From BCD1 sp965230565 (GTDB lineage: Bacteria; Bacteroidota; Bacteroidia; Chitinophagales; Saprospiraceae), in NCBI GenBank assembly GCA_965230565.1, contig CBDDLH010000005.1, positions 186,001 through 250,000 of the forward strand: a DNA stretch of 64,000 bases, given 5' to 3'. Position 1 is the first letter of the stretch. Every line of letters begins with the position of its first letter. Under the pieces are notes generated by a model that had not been told where the DNA came from, ran no database searches, and was given only the letters and a program-made list of their open reading frames with translations. This document shows, one piece after another, positions 34,519-44,005 of the stretch. The translations under genes were made by a program, and so were the position numbers.

Positions 34519-35682
34519 ATGATAAGGAATATCGTGCATCTTGATCTGGATTGCTTTTTTGTATCCTGCGAAATTTTGAAAGATGCTTCTTTGAAACATA
34601 AACCAGTAGTAATAGGCGGTAAATCGAATAGGGGAGTAGTGGCTTCTTGTTCTTATGAAGCGCGTCATTTTGGGGTACGCTCTGCCATGCCAATGCGTTA
34701 TGCCCTGCAGCTTTGTCCGGATGCACTGGTAATCAGAGGAGATATGGATTTGTATTCCAACTGCTCAAAGTTGGTCACTACTATTATCCGGGAAGCATCT
34801 CCGAGTTTTGAAAAAGCCTCCATCGATGAATTTTATCTGGACTTGAGTGGCATGGATCAATTTAGAGGCTGCTATCAGTGGACCCAAGAACTGGTAGAGA
34901 AGATCAGGAAAGAATCTGGACTAGCACTGAGTTTTGGATTATCCGTTAATAAAACCGTTTCCAAGATTGCGACTAATGAATGCAAACCCAATGGAAAGCT
35001 GCAGGTAGCACAAGGAGAAGTTCAGCCCTTTTTGAACCCTTTATCCGTTGCTAAAATCCCAATGGTAGGTAAGAAAACCTTTTATACCCTCTCCAGAGTA
35101 GGTATACGAAAGATCAAGACGCTGGCAGAGATGCCCCAGGAATTTATGGAGCAACTACTAGGACAAAACGGGAAGATGATCTGGCAAAAAGCCAATGGCA
35201 TTGACAACCAGGCAGTGGTACCCTATACCGAGCAAAAATCCATGTCGGCAGAACGCACCTTTGAACAAGACACTATCAATATTCCATACATTAAATCTTT
35301 GCTGCTAAAATTGACCGAAGACTTGACCTTTGACCTTCGGAAATCCCGGAAGCTCACCTCTATTGTAACTGTAAAACTGCGCTATACCAATTTTGACACC
35401 CATACCCGACAGAAGAGAATAGCCTATACAGCCAGTGACCATCAACTAATAAAAGTAGTACAAGAATTATTCGATCAGGTTTATCAAAGACGCATGCTCA
35501 TTCGATTGGTAGGAGTGAAATTTTCCGGATTAGTGAGTGGTTTTTCCCAGATTGATCTATTTGAAGACTCCGGCAGTCACCTAGCCTTAAATCAAGCCAT
35601 GGACGGGATTAAACGCAAATTCGGGAAACAAGCCATACAACGTGCTTCCAGTTTAAAAATCAGCAAGAAGAAAAGACCATGA
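34519..35682 (+). CDS. dinB: Y-family DNA polymerase (DNA polymerase IV-like)
   Basis: 387 residues. Catalytic acidic residues are present: HLDLDCFFVSCE near the N-terminus and KASIDEFYLDLSG. GGKSNRGVVASCSYEARHFGVRSAMP is the fingers signature, followed by a helix-hairpin-helix (KIPMVGKKTFYTLSRVGI) and a little-finger domain from about residue 240. The intact active site distinguishes it from the inactive ImuB type. Its stop overlaps the next gene by 4 bp (ATGA), so the two are translationally coupled. Confidence 0.92.
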   Translation: MIRNIVHLDLDCFFVSCEILKDASLKHKPVVIGGKSNRGVVASCSYEARHFGVRSAMPMRYALQLCPDALVIRGDMDLYSNCSKLVTTIIREASPSFEKASIDEFYLDLSGMDQFRGCYQWTQELVEKIRKESGLALSFGLSVNKTVSKIATNECKPNGKLQVAQGEVQPFLNPLSVAKIPMVGKKTFYTLSRVGIRKIKTLAEMPQEFMEQLLGQNGKMIWQKANGIDNQAVVPYTEQKSMSAERTFEQDTINIPYIKSLLLKLTEDLTFDLRKSRKLTSIVTVKLRYTNFDTHTRQKRIAYTASDHQLIKVVQELFDQVYQRRMLIRLVGVKFSGLVSGFSQIDLFEDSGSHLALNQAMDGIKRKFGKQAIQRASSLKISKKKRP

Positions 35683-38600
35683 TTATCAACTGCAAAAGCT
35701 GGCATAGCCTTAGATATGGCACTTTTAAGCCCGAAGAACTGGTACAGATGGCCCAAGAGATGGGATATGAAGCCATAGGACTGACCGATATCAATACCAT
35801 AACCGGAGTTTATGATTTCATAAAAGCCTGCAAGAAAGCTAACCTAAAACCGATAATAGGAATAGAGTTTCGCAGAAACAGAGGCAATGAGCTATTGTAC
35901 GTCGGTTATGCCAGGAATGAAGCAGGCTTTCAGGAATTGAATCAATTTTTATCCCATCACAATATCAATCACAAAAACTTACCCGATGAAGCACCTGCAT
36001 TTGAGCATGCCTTTGTAGTGTACCCTTATTCCGGAAAGATAAACCGAAAATTAAAAGACAATGAATTTTGGGGCATAAGACTGAATCAGGTAAACCGGCT
36101 CTATAAAGCAGTGCCAGCCGTTTTACAAAGAGCCGTAGTATTACAGCCCATCACCTTCAAGCGGCCGGAAGAATACCATTTTCATCTGGTGCTGAGATCA
36201 ATAGAAAATAATGTGATATTTAGCAAAGTAGGGGAATACTACATAGCCCAGAACGATGAATATCCCATTTCGATAGATGCGATGCTGAAAAAATTAGAAG
36301 CCTATCCGGGAGTAGTTCAGAACACCTATGAATTGATTGACCAGTGCAATTTTGAATTTGACTTTAGCCGTCCGAAAAACAAACAAAGTTATACCGGCAA
36401 TCGCTACAGTGACAAGCTATTATTAGAAAGTCTGGCCTATAAGGGGCTAGAAGTGCGCTATGGAAAAAACCACCCCAAAGCCAAAGCACGCACCGAAAAA
36501 GAACTAGGCATCATAGACAAACTAGGCTTCACCGGACATTTTCTGATTGCCTGGGATATCATTCGCTACAGTAAGAGCAGAGGATTTTACCATGTAGGGC
36601 GGGGGAGTGGCGCCAACAGCATAGTAAGCTACTGCTTAGGCATCACCGATGTTTGTCCGATAGAACTGAACCTATACTTTGAGCGATTTTTGAACCCATC
36701 CAGACTAAGTCCGCCCGATTTTGATATAGACTGGAGTTGGCAAGAAAGAGATGATATCCTGGATTACATTTTCAAGCGATTTGATACCAACTGTACCGCC
36801 TTTGTCGGAACCATTGGCACCTTCAAATACCGGAGCACCTTTCGGGAATTAGGCAAAGTCTTTGGACTGGCAAAATCAGAAATAGACCAATTGACCCGCA
36901 GTCCGATGGATCAGCACAAAGATGATAGCATTGTACACATTATACATCACTATGCATTGAAGCTAAAAGATTTTCCCAATTTACGATCCCTACACTCCTG
37001 TGGCATTCTAATTAGCGAAAAGCCATTGACCTATTATACCGCATTAGAGATGCCCCCAAAAGGATTTCAGACCGCCCAGTTTGACATGTACATAGCAGAA
37101 GACATAGGTTTTGAGAAGCTAGACATACTGAGTCAGCGAGGCATTGGACATATATACGATGCGGTGCAATTAGTCAGAGAAAACCAGGATGTGGAAGTAG
37201 ACATTTTTGACCTGGACAAATGCAAGCGAGACGAAAAAGCCAATGAATATCTGAGGATAGGCAATACCTTAGGCTGTTTTTACATTGAGAGTCCGGCAAT
37301 GCGAGGCTTGCTAAAAAAGTTGAATTGCAACAACTATGAAACCCTGGTGGCTGCTTCCAGCGTGATTCGGCCAGGAGTGGCACAATCAGGGATGCTGAGA
37401 GAGTATGTCAGACGGCACAATAATCCAGGAGACTTTCAATATCCCCATCCCGTATTTGAGCAAGAACTAGGAGAGACTTATGGGGTGATGGTATTTCAGG
37501 AAGACGTATTAAAAATAGCCCATCATTTTGGCGGATTAGATTTAGCCGATGCCGATATACTGAGAAGAGCGATGTCGGGCAAGACCCGATCCATCCGTGA
37601 GTTTAAAAACATCAAGCAGCGATTTTTCGACAATTGCAAAGCCAAGGGCTATTCGGATGAATTAGTCAAAGAAGTATATCGACAAATAGAAAGTTTTGCC
37701 GGCTATTCCTTTTGCAAGGCCCATTCCGCATCGTACAGTGTAGAAAGCTATCAGAGTTTATACCTAAAAGTCTATTACCCATTAGAATTCATGGTAGCAG
37801 TGATCAACAATTTTGGCGGGTTTTACAGAACAGAAGTCTATGTCCACGAAGCCAAGATGGCCGGAGCCAAGATAGAATTGCCCTGTGTAAATCACTCAGC
37901 AGTAGCCACCAGCATACAAGGCGACAGTGTATATATTGGATTTCAGCATATAAAAAGTCTGCCTACTAAAACCGCTAAAGCCATAGTAGCAGAGCGAAAG
38001 AAGAGCGGAGCATACAGGAGTCTGAATAACTTCCTGGAAAGAGTACACATTGGTATAGAGCATCTGGAGACATTGATATTTCTAAAAGCCTTCCGGTTTA
38101 CCGGAGCCTCAAAGCAAAAACTGACCATTGAAGCCAGGCTAATGCATACCGGCCAAAAGCCGACCGAGCAGTTGAAGCTATTTGAAGTAGCCCAAAAGCA
38201 ATTTAACATTCCTAGCTTAGACAGTACAGTAGTAGAAGATGGCTTTGACGAGCTGGAGTATCTGGGCTTTATGGTAAGTTATTCCCCTTTTGATTTGCTA
38301 AAGACCAGATTTAGAGGAAAAGTTTTGGTAGAAGATTTCTTGCAGTACGAGAATCAGCTGATCAAGATTGTAGGCTATTTAATCTGCATAAAAGATGTGC
38401 CTACCGTGAAAGGCATGATGAATTTTGGCACCTGGATTGATGTAGCGGGGCGGCTATTTGACAGTACCCATTTTCCGGCCGTGTTGAAGCAATACCCTTT
38501 TAAGGGATCGGGCTGTTATTTGCTATACGGGAAGATTGTCGTAGAATTCGGGTATCCATCTATAGAAATTCAGAAAATGGCCAAGTTGCCGATGATTGCT

Positions 38601-38744
38601 GACCCGAGGTATGAAGATTCGAAGGTGCATCCAAAAGTGCAGCATTTAAAGCGAGGCTTGAGTCATGATCATCAGGTAATTGGTAGGAAGCCCCATCCGA
38701 GTGAAGCGGAAGTGAAGAAATTGTTTGGGAGGGATAGGGAATGA
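35679..38744 (+). CDS. dnaE2: DnaE2-type DNA polymerase III alpha subunit
   Basis: 1021 residues, shorter than replicative DnaE (about 1160). N-terminal PHP domain starts INCKSWHSLRYGTFKPEELVQMAQ with a degenerate first motif. The palm has RGSGANSIVSYCLGIT and the catalytic PPDFDIDWSW; fingers VFQEDVLKIAHHFGG...ADILRRAMSGK; then an HhH region and a C-terminal OB-like part. This size and its pairing with a Y-family polymerase match error-prone ImuC/DnaE2 used in SOS mutagenesis. No third mutasome gene was identified with certainty. Confidence 0.9.
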   Translation: MIINCKSWHSLRYGTFKPEELVQMAQEMGYEAIGLTDINTITGVYDFIKACKKANLKPIIGIEFRRNRGNELLYVGYARNEAGFQELNQFLSHHNINHKNLPDEAPAFEHAFVVYPYSGKINRKLKDNEFWGIRLNQVNRLYKAVPAVLQRAVVLQPITFKRPEEYHFHLVLRSIENNVIFSKVGEYYIAQNDEYPISIDAMLKKLEAYPGVVQNTYELIDQCNFEFDFSRPKNKQSYTGNRYSDKLLLESLAYKGLEVRYGKNHPKAKARTEKELGIIDKLGFTGHFLIAWDIIRYSKSRGFYHVGRGSGANSIVSYCLGITDVCPIELNLYFERFLNPSRLSPPDFDIDWSWQERDDILDYIFKRFDTNCTAFVGTIGTFKYRSTFRELGKVFGLAKSEIDQLTRSPMDQHKDDSIVHIIHHYALKLKDFPNLRSLHSCGILISEKPLTYYTALEMPPKGFQTAQFDMYIAEDIGFEKLDILSQRGIGHIYDAVQLVRENQDVEVDIFDLDKCKRDEKANEYLRIGNTLGCFYIESPAMRGLLKKLNCNNYETLVAASSVIRPGVAQSGMLREYVRRHNNPGDFQYPHPVFEQELGETYGVMVFQEDVLKIAHHFGGLDLADADILRRAMSGKTRSIREFKNIKQRFFDNCKAKGYSDELVKEVYRQIESFAGYSFCKAHSASYSVESYQSLYLKVYYPLEFMVAVINNFGGFYRTEVYVHEAKMAGAKIELPCVNHSAVATSIQGDSVYIGFQHIKSLPTKTAKAIVAERKKSGAYRSLNNFLERVHIGIEHLETLIFLKAFRFTGASKQKLTIEARLMHTGQKPTEQLKLFEVAQKQFNIPSLDSTVVEDGFDELEYLGFMVSYSPFDLLKTRFRGKVLVEDFLQYENQLIKIVGYLICIKDVPTVKGMMNFGTWIDVAGRLFDSTHFPAVLKQYPFKGSGCYLLYGKIVVEFGYPSIEIQKMAKLPMIADPRYEDSKVHPKVQHLKRGLSHDHQVIGRKPHPSEAEVKKLFGRDRE

Positions 38745-38906
38745 AGGATGTAAATGGGGAATGTAAAATGGGTTGGATAGTTGATTGGGCACAGTCGGTT
38801 TAGGGTTTAGGGAATGTAGAATGTAAATTGGGGGCAGTGAGTAAAGAACAGAGGACAGAGATGAATGTAAAATGAAGATTTGAAAATGGCAAATGTAAAT
38901 AGTTGA

Positions 38907-39215
38907 TTATGACTCCTCTTCTGGGTAGAAGATATTTTGGACATCAGTTTTGAACTGTTCGGTATTGAAGTCGAGGTCTAGTTCCTGGTATCGGTCGATG
39001 CCTTTGAGGAAGAGTTGCTTCATCATATCGAGGGCTTCTTCATTGGAGGCGGCCATGAATTGGTCATAGTCCAGTTGGAGGCTTAGCCCGAGTGTATTGG
39101 TATCAGTTTCAAATTCAATATCTTCGGGATGGTTTCGAGGATTAGGCATGGCAGTGTAAAAGAAAACAATATTCTTTACGGTGTCAGAATAATCAGTGGG
39201 GTCAAGTTCATCCAT
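38907..39215 (-). pseudogene. 5'-truncated copy of the small acidic protein at 62236-62625
   Basis: 102 codons from the first internal ATG, over 90% identical to the gene at 62236 (DELDPTDYSDTVKNIVFFY..., YDQFMAAS, QNIFYPEEES). Homology continues upstream in frame (ITKAVVKETEQKVDHQAIQKL) to base 39278, where it stops. The original start MVF is missing and an in-frame stop lies a few codons further. Truncation coincides with the left edge of the metal-resistance island. Confidence 0.75.
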
Positions 39216-39278
39216 CAGTTTTTGAATAGCCTGATGATCGACTTTTTGTTCCGTTTCTTTTACAACTGCCTTTGTGAT
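38918..39278. repeat. Island-flanking direct repeat, left copy
   Basis: 361 bp aligned without gaps to 62256-62616, with about 17 mismatches by hand count. G/T-rich sequence with GGTTTAGGGTTTAGGGAATGTA also precedes both copies. The repeats enclose about 23 kb. Confidence 0.85.
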
Positions 39279-39304
39279 GTGTTGATAAAGTCAGCTTGTC
39301 AGTT

Positions 39305-41368
39305 TTATTTTATACTAAATCTTAATAATTGGGCATTCACTGCACAAATAATTGTACTGATACTCATCAAAGCGGCACCGAAAGCAGGACTAATCATTAG
39401 TCCAGGAATAAAACCTGTGGCAAGAGGTAGAGCAATTAAATTATAGCCTGTAGCCCAAGCAAGGTTTTGTACCATTTTCTGGTAAGTTGCTTTGCCAAAT
39501 AAAATTAGGTTGGCAATGTCATTAGGATTACTGTCTACCAGAACGATGTCAGCTGTTTCTGCAGCGACATCCGTACCAGAGCCTATAGCAATACCTACAT
39601 TTGCCTGAGCTAGTGCAGGTGCATCATTCACACCATCTCCTGTCATGGCTACAAATTCGCCCTTCTCTTGCAATGCTTTGACTTTCTCCAATTTTTCATC
39701 TGGCAATACTTCCGCCATATAATCATCCATATGTAATTCTTTAGCGACAGCAGCAGCTACTTTCTCATTATCGCCGGTAAGAAGTGCCACCTTTATACCA
39801 TTATCTTGTAAGGTTTTAATAGCACCAAAAGAGCTTTCTCTGATTTCATCAGCGAAGGTGACAAAACCAACCAGTTCATTTTCGATGATGAGGAAAATTT
39901 TGGTTTCAATACCTTCTTCATTATCTTCTGGTGGATTGATGTTTAATTTTTCCAACAGGACGAAACCACCTGCCTGTACTCTATTTCCGTTTACTATTCC
40001 GCTTACCCCAACTCCTGATTGGTATTCAAAATCTTCAACTTTCAACAGGTCTATATTTTCTGCTTTGGCTTTTCTTTGAAGTCCTTTGCTAATATGATGT
40101 TCAGATGGGCTTTCGACTGATGCTGCATATCTCAGGATATCAAACTGTTCATAATTTTCCGAAAGGCTAACTATTCGAACTACCTCATGAGAACCCTTTG
40201 TTAGTGTACCTGTTTTATCGAAAACGATGGTCGATATATTGCGAGAATTTTCAAAGGCTGTACGATTACGGATAAGTAAACCGTTCTTAGCAGAGATACT
40301 GGTTGAAATAGCAGCTACCAGTGGAATGGCCAGGCCCAATGCATGAGGGCAACAAATAACCATAACAGTAACCATGCGTTCTAATGCAAAAGAAAGCTCC
40401 CTGCCCATAGCCAGCCATATAGCAAAGGTTCCGAAACCAGCTACCAGAGCTATGATTGTTAGCCAAAAAGCAGCTTTATCTGCCAAACGCTGAGTTTTAG
40501 ATTTTTGCCCCTGAGCATCTTGAACCATTTTGATGACTTTGGATAGGTAGGTGTCATTGCCTGTTCCTTTCACTTTTACTTTGATAGCACCACTCCCATT
40601 AATTGCTCCGCCAATCACTTCGTCACCTTTAGATTTACTGACAGGCTTACTTTCTCCAGTAAGCATACTTTCATTCAGGTCGCTATTGCCTTCGACAATG
40701 ATACCATCAGCGGGAACTTTTTCACCTGGTTTAATGAGGATAATATTCCCGGTTTCAAGTTCAGATACTTTGACTTTCATAACATGGTCATCATGTACCA
40801 AATTAGCTTCATCGGGCATCAAGGCAGCCAGTGCTTCGAGGGCTTTGCTTGCCCCTAGGACAGATCGCATTTCTAACCAATGCCCTAGAAGCATAACGAC
40901 AATTAAAGTGGCCAATTCCCAGAAAAAAGTTTTTCCTTCCAAGCCAAAAACTACTGCGGAGCTATATAAATAAGCGGCTGAAATAGCGACTGCGATGAGA
41001 GTCATCATTCCAGGCGTTTTTTTACCAATTTCATCCCAGAGGCCTTTTAGAAAGGGGAAACCGCCATAAAAGTAAATGATGCTTGATAGTGCAAATAAGA
41101 GGTATGTGTCGCCCATAAAAGACCAATCTAAGCCCAACCAATTTTGAATCATCGGAGATAATAATAAGACTGGCAGGGTAAGCATTAATGACACCCAAAA
41201 CCGTTTTTTAAAGTCCTCAATCATCATGCGGTGGTGGTCATGGTGGCTGTGTTCACCGTGACCTTTATGTGCGGAATGGTCATTATGGTTTTTATGATGT
41301 TCGTGACCTTTCATTTCATGTTTTTGATGAGCAGTATCTTTTGAATGGTTATGATGTGAATGTTCCAT
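39305..41368 (-). CDS. copB: CopB-type copper P1B-ATPase
   Basis: 687 residues. His-rich N-terminus (residues 1-45, many HSHH/HEHH/HSHHDHH words) instead of an HMA domain. The transmembrane metal motif is CPHALGLAIPLV (CPH, not CPC), then DKTGTLTKG (phosphorylated Asp), LLTGDN and MTGDGVNDAPALAQANVGIAIG. CPH plus His-rich N-terminus marks the P1B-3 (CopB) group, exporters of Cu(II)/Cu(I) from the cytoplasm. It is the last gene of the island's minus-strand block, ending 27 bp from the left repeat boundary. Confidence 0.92.
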   Translation of the reverse strand: MEHSHHNHSKDTAHQKHEMKGHEHHKNHNDHSAHKGHGEHSHHDHHRMMIEDFKKRFWVSLMLTLPVLLLSPMIQNWLGLDWSFMGDTYLLFALSSIIYFYGGFPFLKGLWDEIGKKTPGMMTLIAVAISAAYLYSSAVVFGLEGKTFFWELATLIVVMLLGHWLEMRSVLGASKALEALAALMPDEANLVHDDHVMKVKVSELETGNIILIKPGEKVPADGIIVEGNSDLNESMLTGESKPVSKSKGDEVIGGAINGSGAIKVKVKGTGNDTYLSKVIKMVQDAQGQKSKTQRLADKAAFWLTIIALVAGFGTFAIWLAMGRELSFALERMVTVMVICCPHALGLAIPLVAAISTSISAKNGLLIRNRTAFENSRNISTIVFDKTGTLTKGSHEVVRIVSLSENYEQFDILRYAASVESPSEHHISKGLQRKAKAENIDLLKVEDFEYQSGVGVSGIVNGNRVQAGGFVLLEKLNINPPEDNEEGIETKIFLIIENELVGFVTFADEIRESSFGAIKTLQDNGIKVALLTGDNEKVAAAVAKELHMDDYMAEVLPDEKLEKVKALQEKGEFVAMTGDGVNDAPALAQANVGIAIGSGTDVAAETADIVLVDSNPNDIANLILFGKATYQKMVQNLAWATGYNLIALPLATGFIPGLMISPAFGAALMSISTIICAVNAQLLRFSIK

Positions 41369-41380
41369 TTTTTATTTGTT

Positions 41381-42217
41381 TTATTTATTACATAAATCGG
41401 TTGCTTCCCGTAATATTTTTTGCTTTCGGTTTTCGCTAACACCAATTTTTTGTAACAGATTTGGGCTATTGCACAAATCCATACAAAGTATTTTATCGAG
41501 TTCAATTAGATCTTTCTTTTCACTAGAGGTCAAAGTAGTAAGGCAAGTGATTGGATGGACACCAGATCGATCAATTCTATCCTTGATCCCATCATTTGCA
41601 GGATAATCCCAGCTAACTAATTTCAAGCCCATACATTTTCCATATTGCATGGCATCACTGGAAAATCTTGTGTTAGTAAAAATCCAGCCTTGGTGAATTT
41701 TGGTCTGATGTCCTGGGGTTTTGCGCCATGCTTTTTCCACGTCTTTAAATCTAGATTGAATATAGAGTGGTATTTTCACATTACAATGTCTGCCCTGTTG
41801 ATTATGGAATTTACACTCACACATATAATGATGTTTATCGTTTTGAGCGATAACATCCACCTCATGTGTCACACAATGTCCCTGAACGATAACCCCTACT
41901 TGAGTTTCGTAGCCTTCAGTCGACAATAAGGCTGCTACGAATTTTTCAAACGGATAGCCTGTGTCCCCCAACTCCATAATTGCTTTTTTCAGTTTGTATC
42001 TAGCTGCTGACGGGCGAGAATTTTTCCTTAATTTGGAAAAGGCTTTTTTATAAATTGTTTTAGTAGTCATTCCATCGAATAGGGAGTTTTGTATTTCTGT
42101 AGCTATATTGGTAGCAAGTACTGTTGGGGCTCCTGCTTTTCTTAAAGATGCAATGAGCTTTTCTATCTGAAAATTGGTTTTTTCACCATTTGCCTTTATG
42201 ATTTCGACCCTATTCAT
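41381..42217 (-). CDS. ATP-cone plus Mrr-like restriction endonuclease domain protein
   Basis: 278 residues. Residues 1-85 are an ATP-cone domain (EIIKANGEKTNFQIEKLIASLRKAG, FSKLRKNSRPSAARYKLKKAIMELG). Residues about 90-210 are a PDDEXK nuclease of the Mrr type: GYPFEKFVAALLSTEGYETQ, then HEVDVIAQN and MCECKFHNQ, giving the D...E-x-K catalytic pattern. It ends with a short helical tail. It sits 12 bp upstream of copB in one block with metal genes, a pairing whose meaning is unclear. Confidence 0.82.
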   Translation of the reverse strand: MNRVEIIKANGEKTNFQIEKLIASLRKAGAPTVLATNIATEIQNSLFDGMTTKTIYKKAFSKLRKNSRPSAARYKLKKAIMELGDTGYPFEKFVAALLSTEGYETQVGVIVQGHCVTHEVDVIAQNDKHHYMCECKFHNQQGRHCNVKIPLYIQSRFKDVEKAWRKTPGHQTKIHQGWIFTNTRFSSDAMQYGKCMGLKLVSWDYPANDGIKDRIDRSGVHPITCLTTLTSSEKKDLIELDKILCMDLCNSPNLLQKIGVSENRKQKILREATDLCNK

Positions 42218-42295
42218 TGGTATATGTTTTAAAATTAAAGCAAAGCTGTTGAAGCATTTTCTTAGAAGAAGCGTTTATAAATAGTACTAATTGCC

Positions 42296-43273
42296 TTATT
42301 CATTAACTCCTTTTTGATGCATTCCAGATGTTAGTGAATAGCCTCCAAACTCTTGCGGTGTTATTTCAAAATAAAAAGCCGTAGGTGCTTTGTAATCCCC
42401 AAACTCTCTAACCCCCTGCATATCGCATTGCATGTTATAAATCCGAATTTTACCATCCTTCTCCGCAACGCTGTAAAAACCCTGGGCAAACCATTTCATT
42501 CGGTCCACTAATTGTTCATCTAGTCCATCAAGCAAATGGTCATTGATGGGAAAAGTATGAAACTCAATCTTATTCTTTTCCAGCACAGAGTATTGCCCGA
42601 TATGTAAGTTTGTTTTGTCTTTAGCTACGCCGTACCAAATCATATTACCTATTTTGACGGGAACCGTTAGCAATTGGAAGGAGAGGATATTTTGTTCTTC
42701 CAGTTGGTTGTAGAAGACCTGTTCGATATGCTGTTTATTTGCTAATGTAAAAAGCAGGTAAAGCGAACTGACTATTAAGCCTATCGTATTTGGAAGTCCC
42801 TGTTGCTTGTTTGTTTTTTTGAAATAGAAAACACTAATCAAAACCCCAGTCAAAAGCGGGGCGGTATAAAACGGATCAATAATACTGATGCTGTCAAAAC
42901 TTACTCTCCAATCAGTAAAGGGCAAAAACAATAGTGTACCATAAGCAGTAAAAGCATCCAGCAGCACATGCGTTAGTAGAGCAAGGAAACTGAAGAGCCA
43001 CAATCTTTGAAAAGATACCTCTTTCATAAACTTTATGTTGCTCAATAAATAAGCAAACAGAAAGGCTCCGAGCAAGCAAAACAGTAGAGAATGACTATAT
43101 CCTCTATGCAAGCTGATTTTTTGTAGATCATCGAATAAAGGGACAAGAAGAACATCCAAATCTGGAAATGTTCCGATAGTGGCTCCAATGATGGCAGCAT
43201 TATTTCCTATTTTTTTACCGAGGACTGCTTCACCAACAGCAGCACCGAGTGCAGCTTGTGTCAGACTGTCCAT
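42296..43273 (-). CDS. YdjM-type membrane-bound metal-dependent hydrolase
   Basis: 325 residues. DSLTQAALGAAVGEAVLGKK, FPDLDVLL, LHRGYSHSLLF and THVLLDAFTAYGT are the conserved metal-ligand motifs of the YdjM (DUF457) family, with four to five transmembrane helices in the first 190 residues. The soluble C-terminal part is unique. Start base 43273 is shared with the end of the upstream gene, indicating coupling. Confidence 0.85.
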   Translation of the reverse strand: MDSLTQAALGAAVGEAVLGKKIGNNAAIIGATIGTFPDLDVLLVPLFDDLQKISLHRGYSHSLLFCLLGAFLFAYLLSNIKFMKEVSFQRLWLFSFLALLTHVLLDAFTAYGTLLFLPFTDWRVSFDSISIIDPFYTAPLLTGVLISVFYFKKTNKQQGLPNTIGLIVSSLYLLFTLANKQHIEQVFYNQLEEQNILSFQLLTVPVKIGNMIWYGVAKDKTNLHIGQYSVLEKNKIEFHTFPINDHLLDGLDEQLVDRMKWFAQGFYSVAEKDGKIRIYNMQCDMQGVREFGDYKAPTAFYFEITPQEFGGYSLTSGMHQKGVNE

Positions 43274-43545
43274 TACTTCATTTTGTTATAAATGAATGCT
43301 GATGTATAACCGATAATTCCCCAAAAGATAAAGGATATAACAGCCCCCAGAAGAGTTTCTGCTATGGGAATATTCATGCGGATGATATTGCCAAAATCCA
43401 TGCCGTGAAAAAGAAGATTAGACAGTTTGACCAAACTGGCTTTGCCTAGTAAGTTCATTATCAGAAAACATCCAAAATAAACAAGTACAGAAGTTAGACC
43501 TAAAGCCACTGCAAATTTCTTTGGATTCAATTTTTCCATAGACAT
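43273..43545 (-). CDS. DUF5676-like small membrane protein
   Basis: 90 residues (88 from the second Met), two transmembrane helices. LNPKKFAVALGLTSVLVYFGCFLI, FHGMDFG and TLLGAVISFIFWGIIGYTSAFIYN are typical of DUF5676 proteins, common in metal-resistance regions. Function unknown. Confidence 0.78.
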   Translation of the reverse strand: MSMEKLNPKKFAVALGLTSVLVYFGCFLIMNLLGKASLVKLSNLLFHGMDFGNIIRMNIPIAETLLGAVISFIFWGIIGYTSAFIYNKMK

Positions 43546-43688
43546 TTATCATTTTATTACATATTTGATTTTACGACTACTGCTGAAAACCATTCAGGCT
43601 AGAAGGATAAGCGTTCCACTTTTTATTTTTGTTTTAGGGTGAAGGGCAGCGAGTAAAGCGCCACCCTTCCACATTAACCTTCTAACAA

Positions 43689-43955
43689 TTAGTGATTATG
43701 CCCTTCGTGGCCTTCTTCTTCATGGCTATGGCCATCAGTTTTATGATCTTCATTTTTAACATAGTCCATTCCACAAACAGGGCATGTTCCTTCTTTATCA
43801 CTTCCACTTCCTTCACAGTGCATTGGACAGACATAGGCAGAGGTGTATTCTTTACCCTGCTTATCTGTATTTTCAGAACTGCCCCCACAAGAAGTAAGGA
43901 CTATGCCAATGGTCAAAAAAGAAGTTAGTAGCAATATGATTTTTAAGTTTTTCAT
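43689..43955 (-). CDS. Heavy-metal-binding-domain lipoprotein
   Basis: 88 residues. Lipobox LTSC (about residue 22), then YVCPMHCEGSGSDKEGTCPVCGMDYVK, the small C-P-M-H...C-P-x-C-G-M domain found at the N-terminus of CusB adaptors, here standing alone, followed by a His-rich tail (HSHEEEGHEGHNH). Probable periplasmic copper or other metal binder. The CusB-like protein at 49146 carries the same domain. Confidence 0.88.
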   Translation of the reverse strand: MKNLKIILLLTSFLTIGIVLTSCGGSSENTDKQGKEYTSAYVCPMHCEGSGSDKEGTCPVCGMDYVKNEDHKTDGHSHEEEGHEGHNH

Positions 43956-44005
43956 CTTTGTAAGAATTTAATTAATAATTAGATTATAGCATAAGTACTA
44001 TATGT

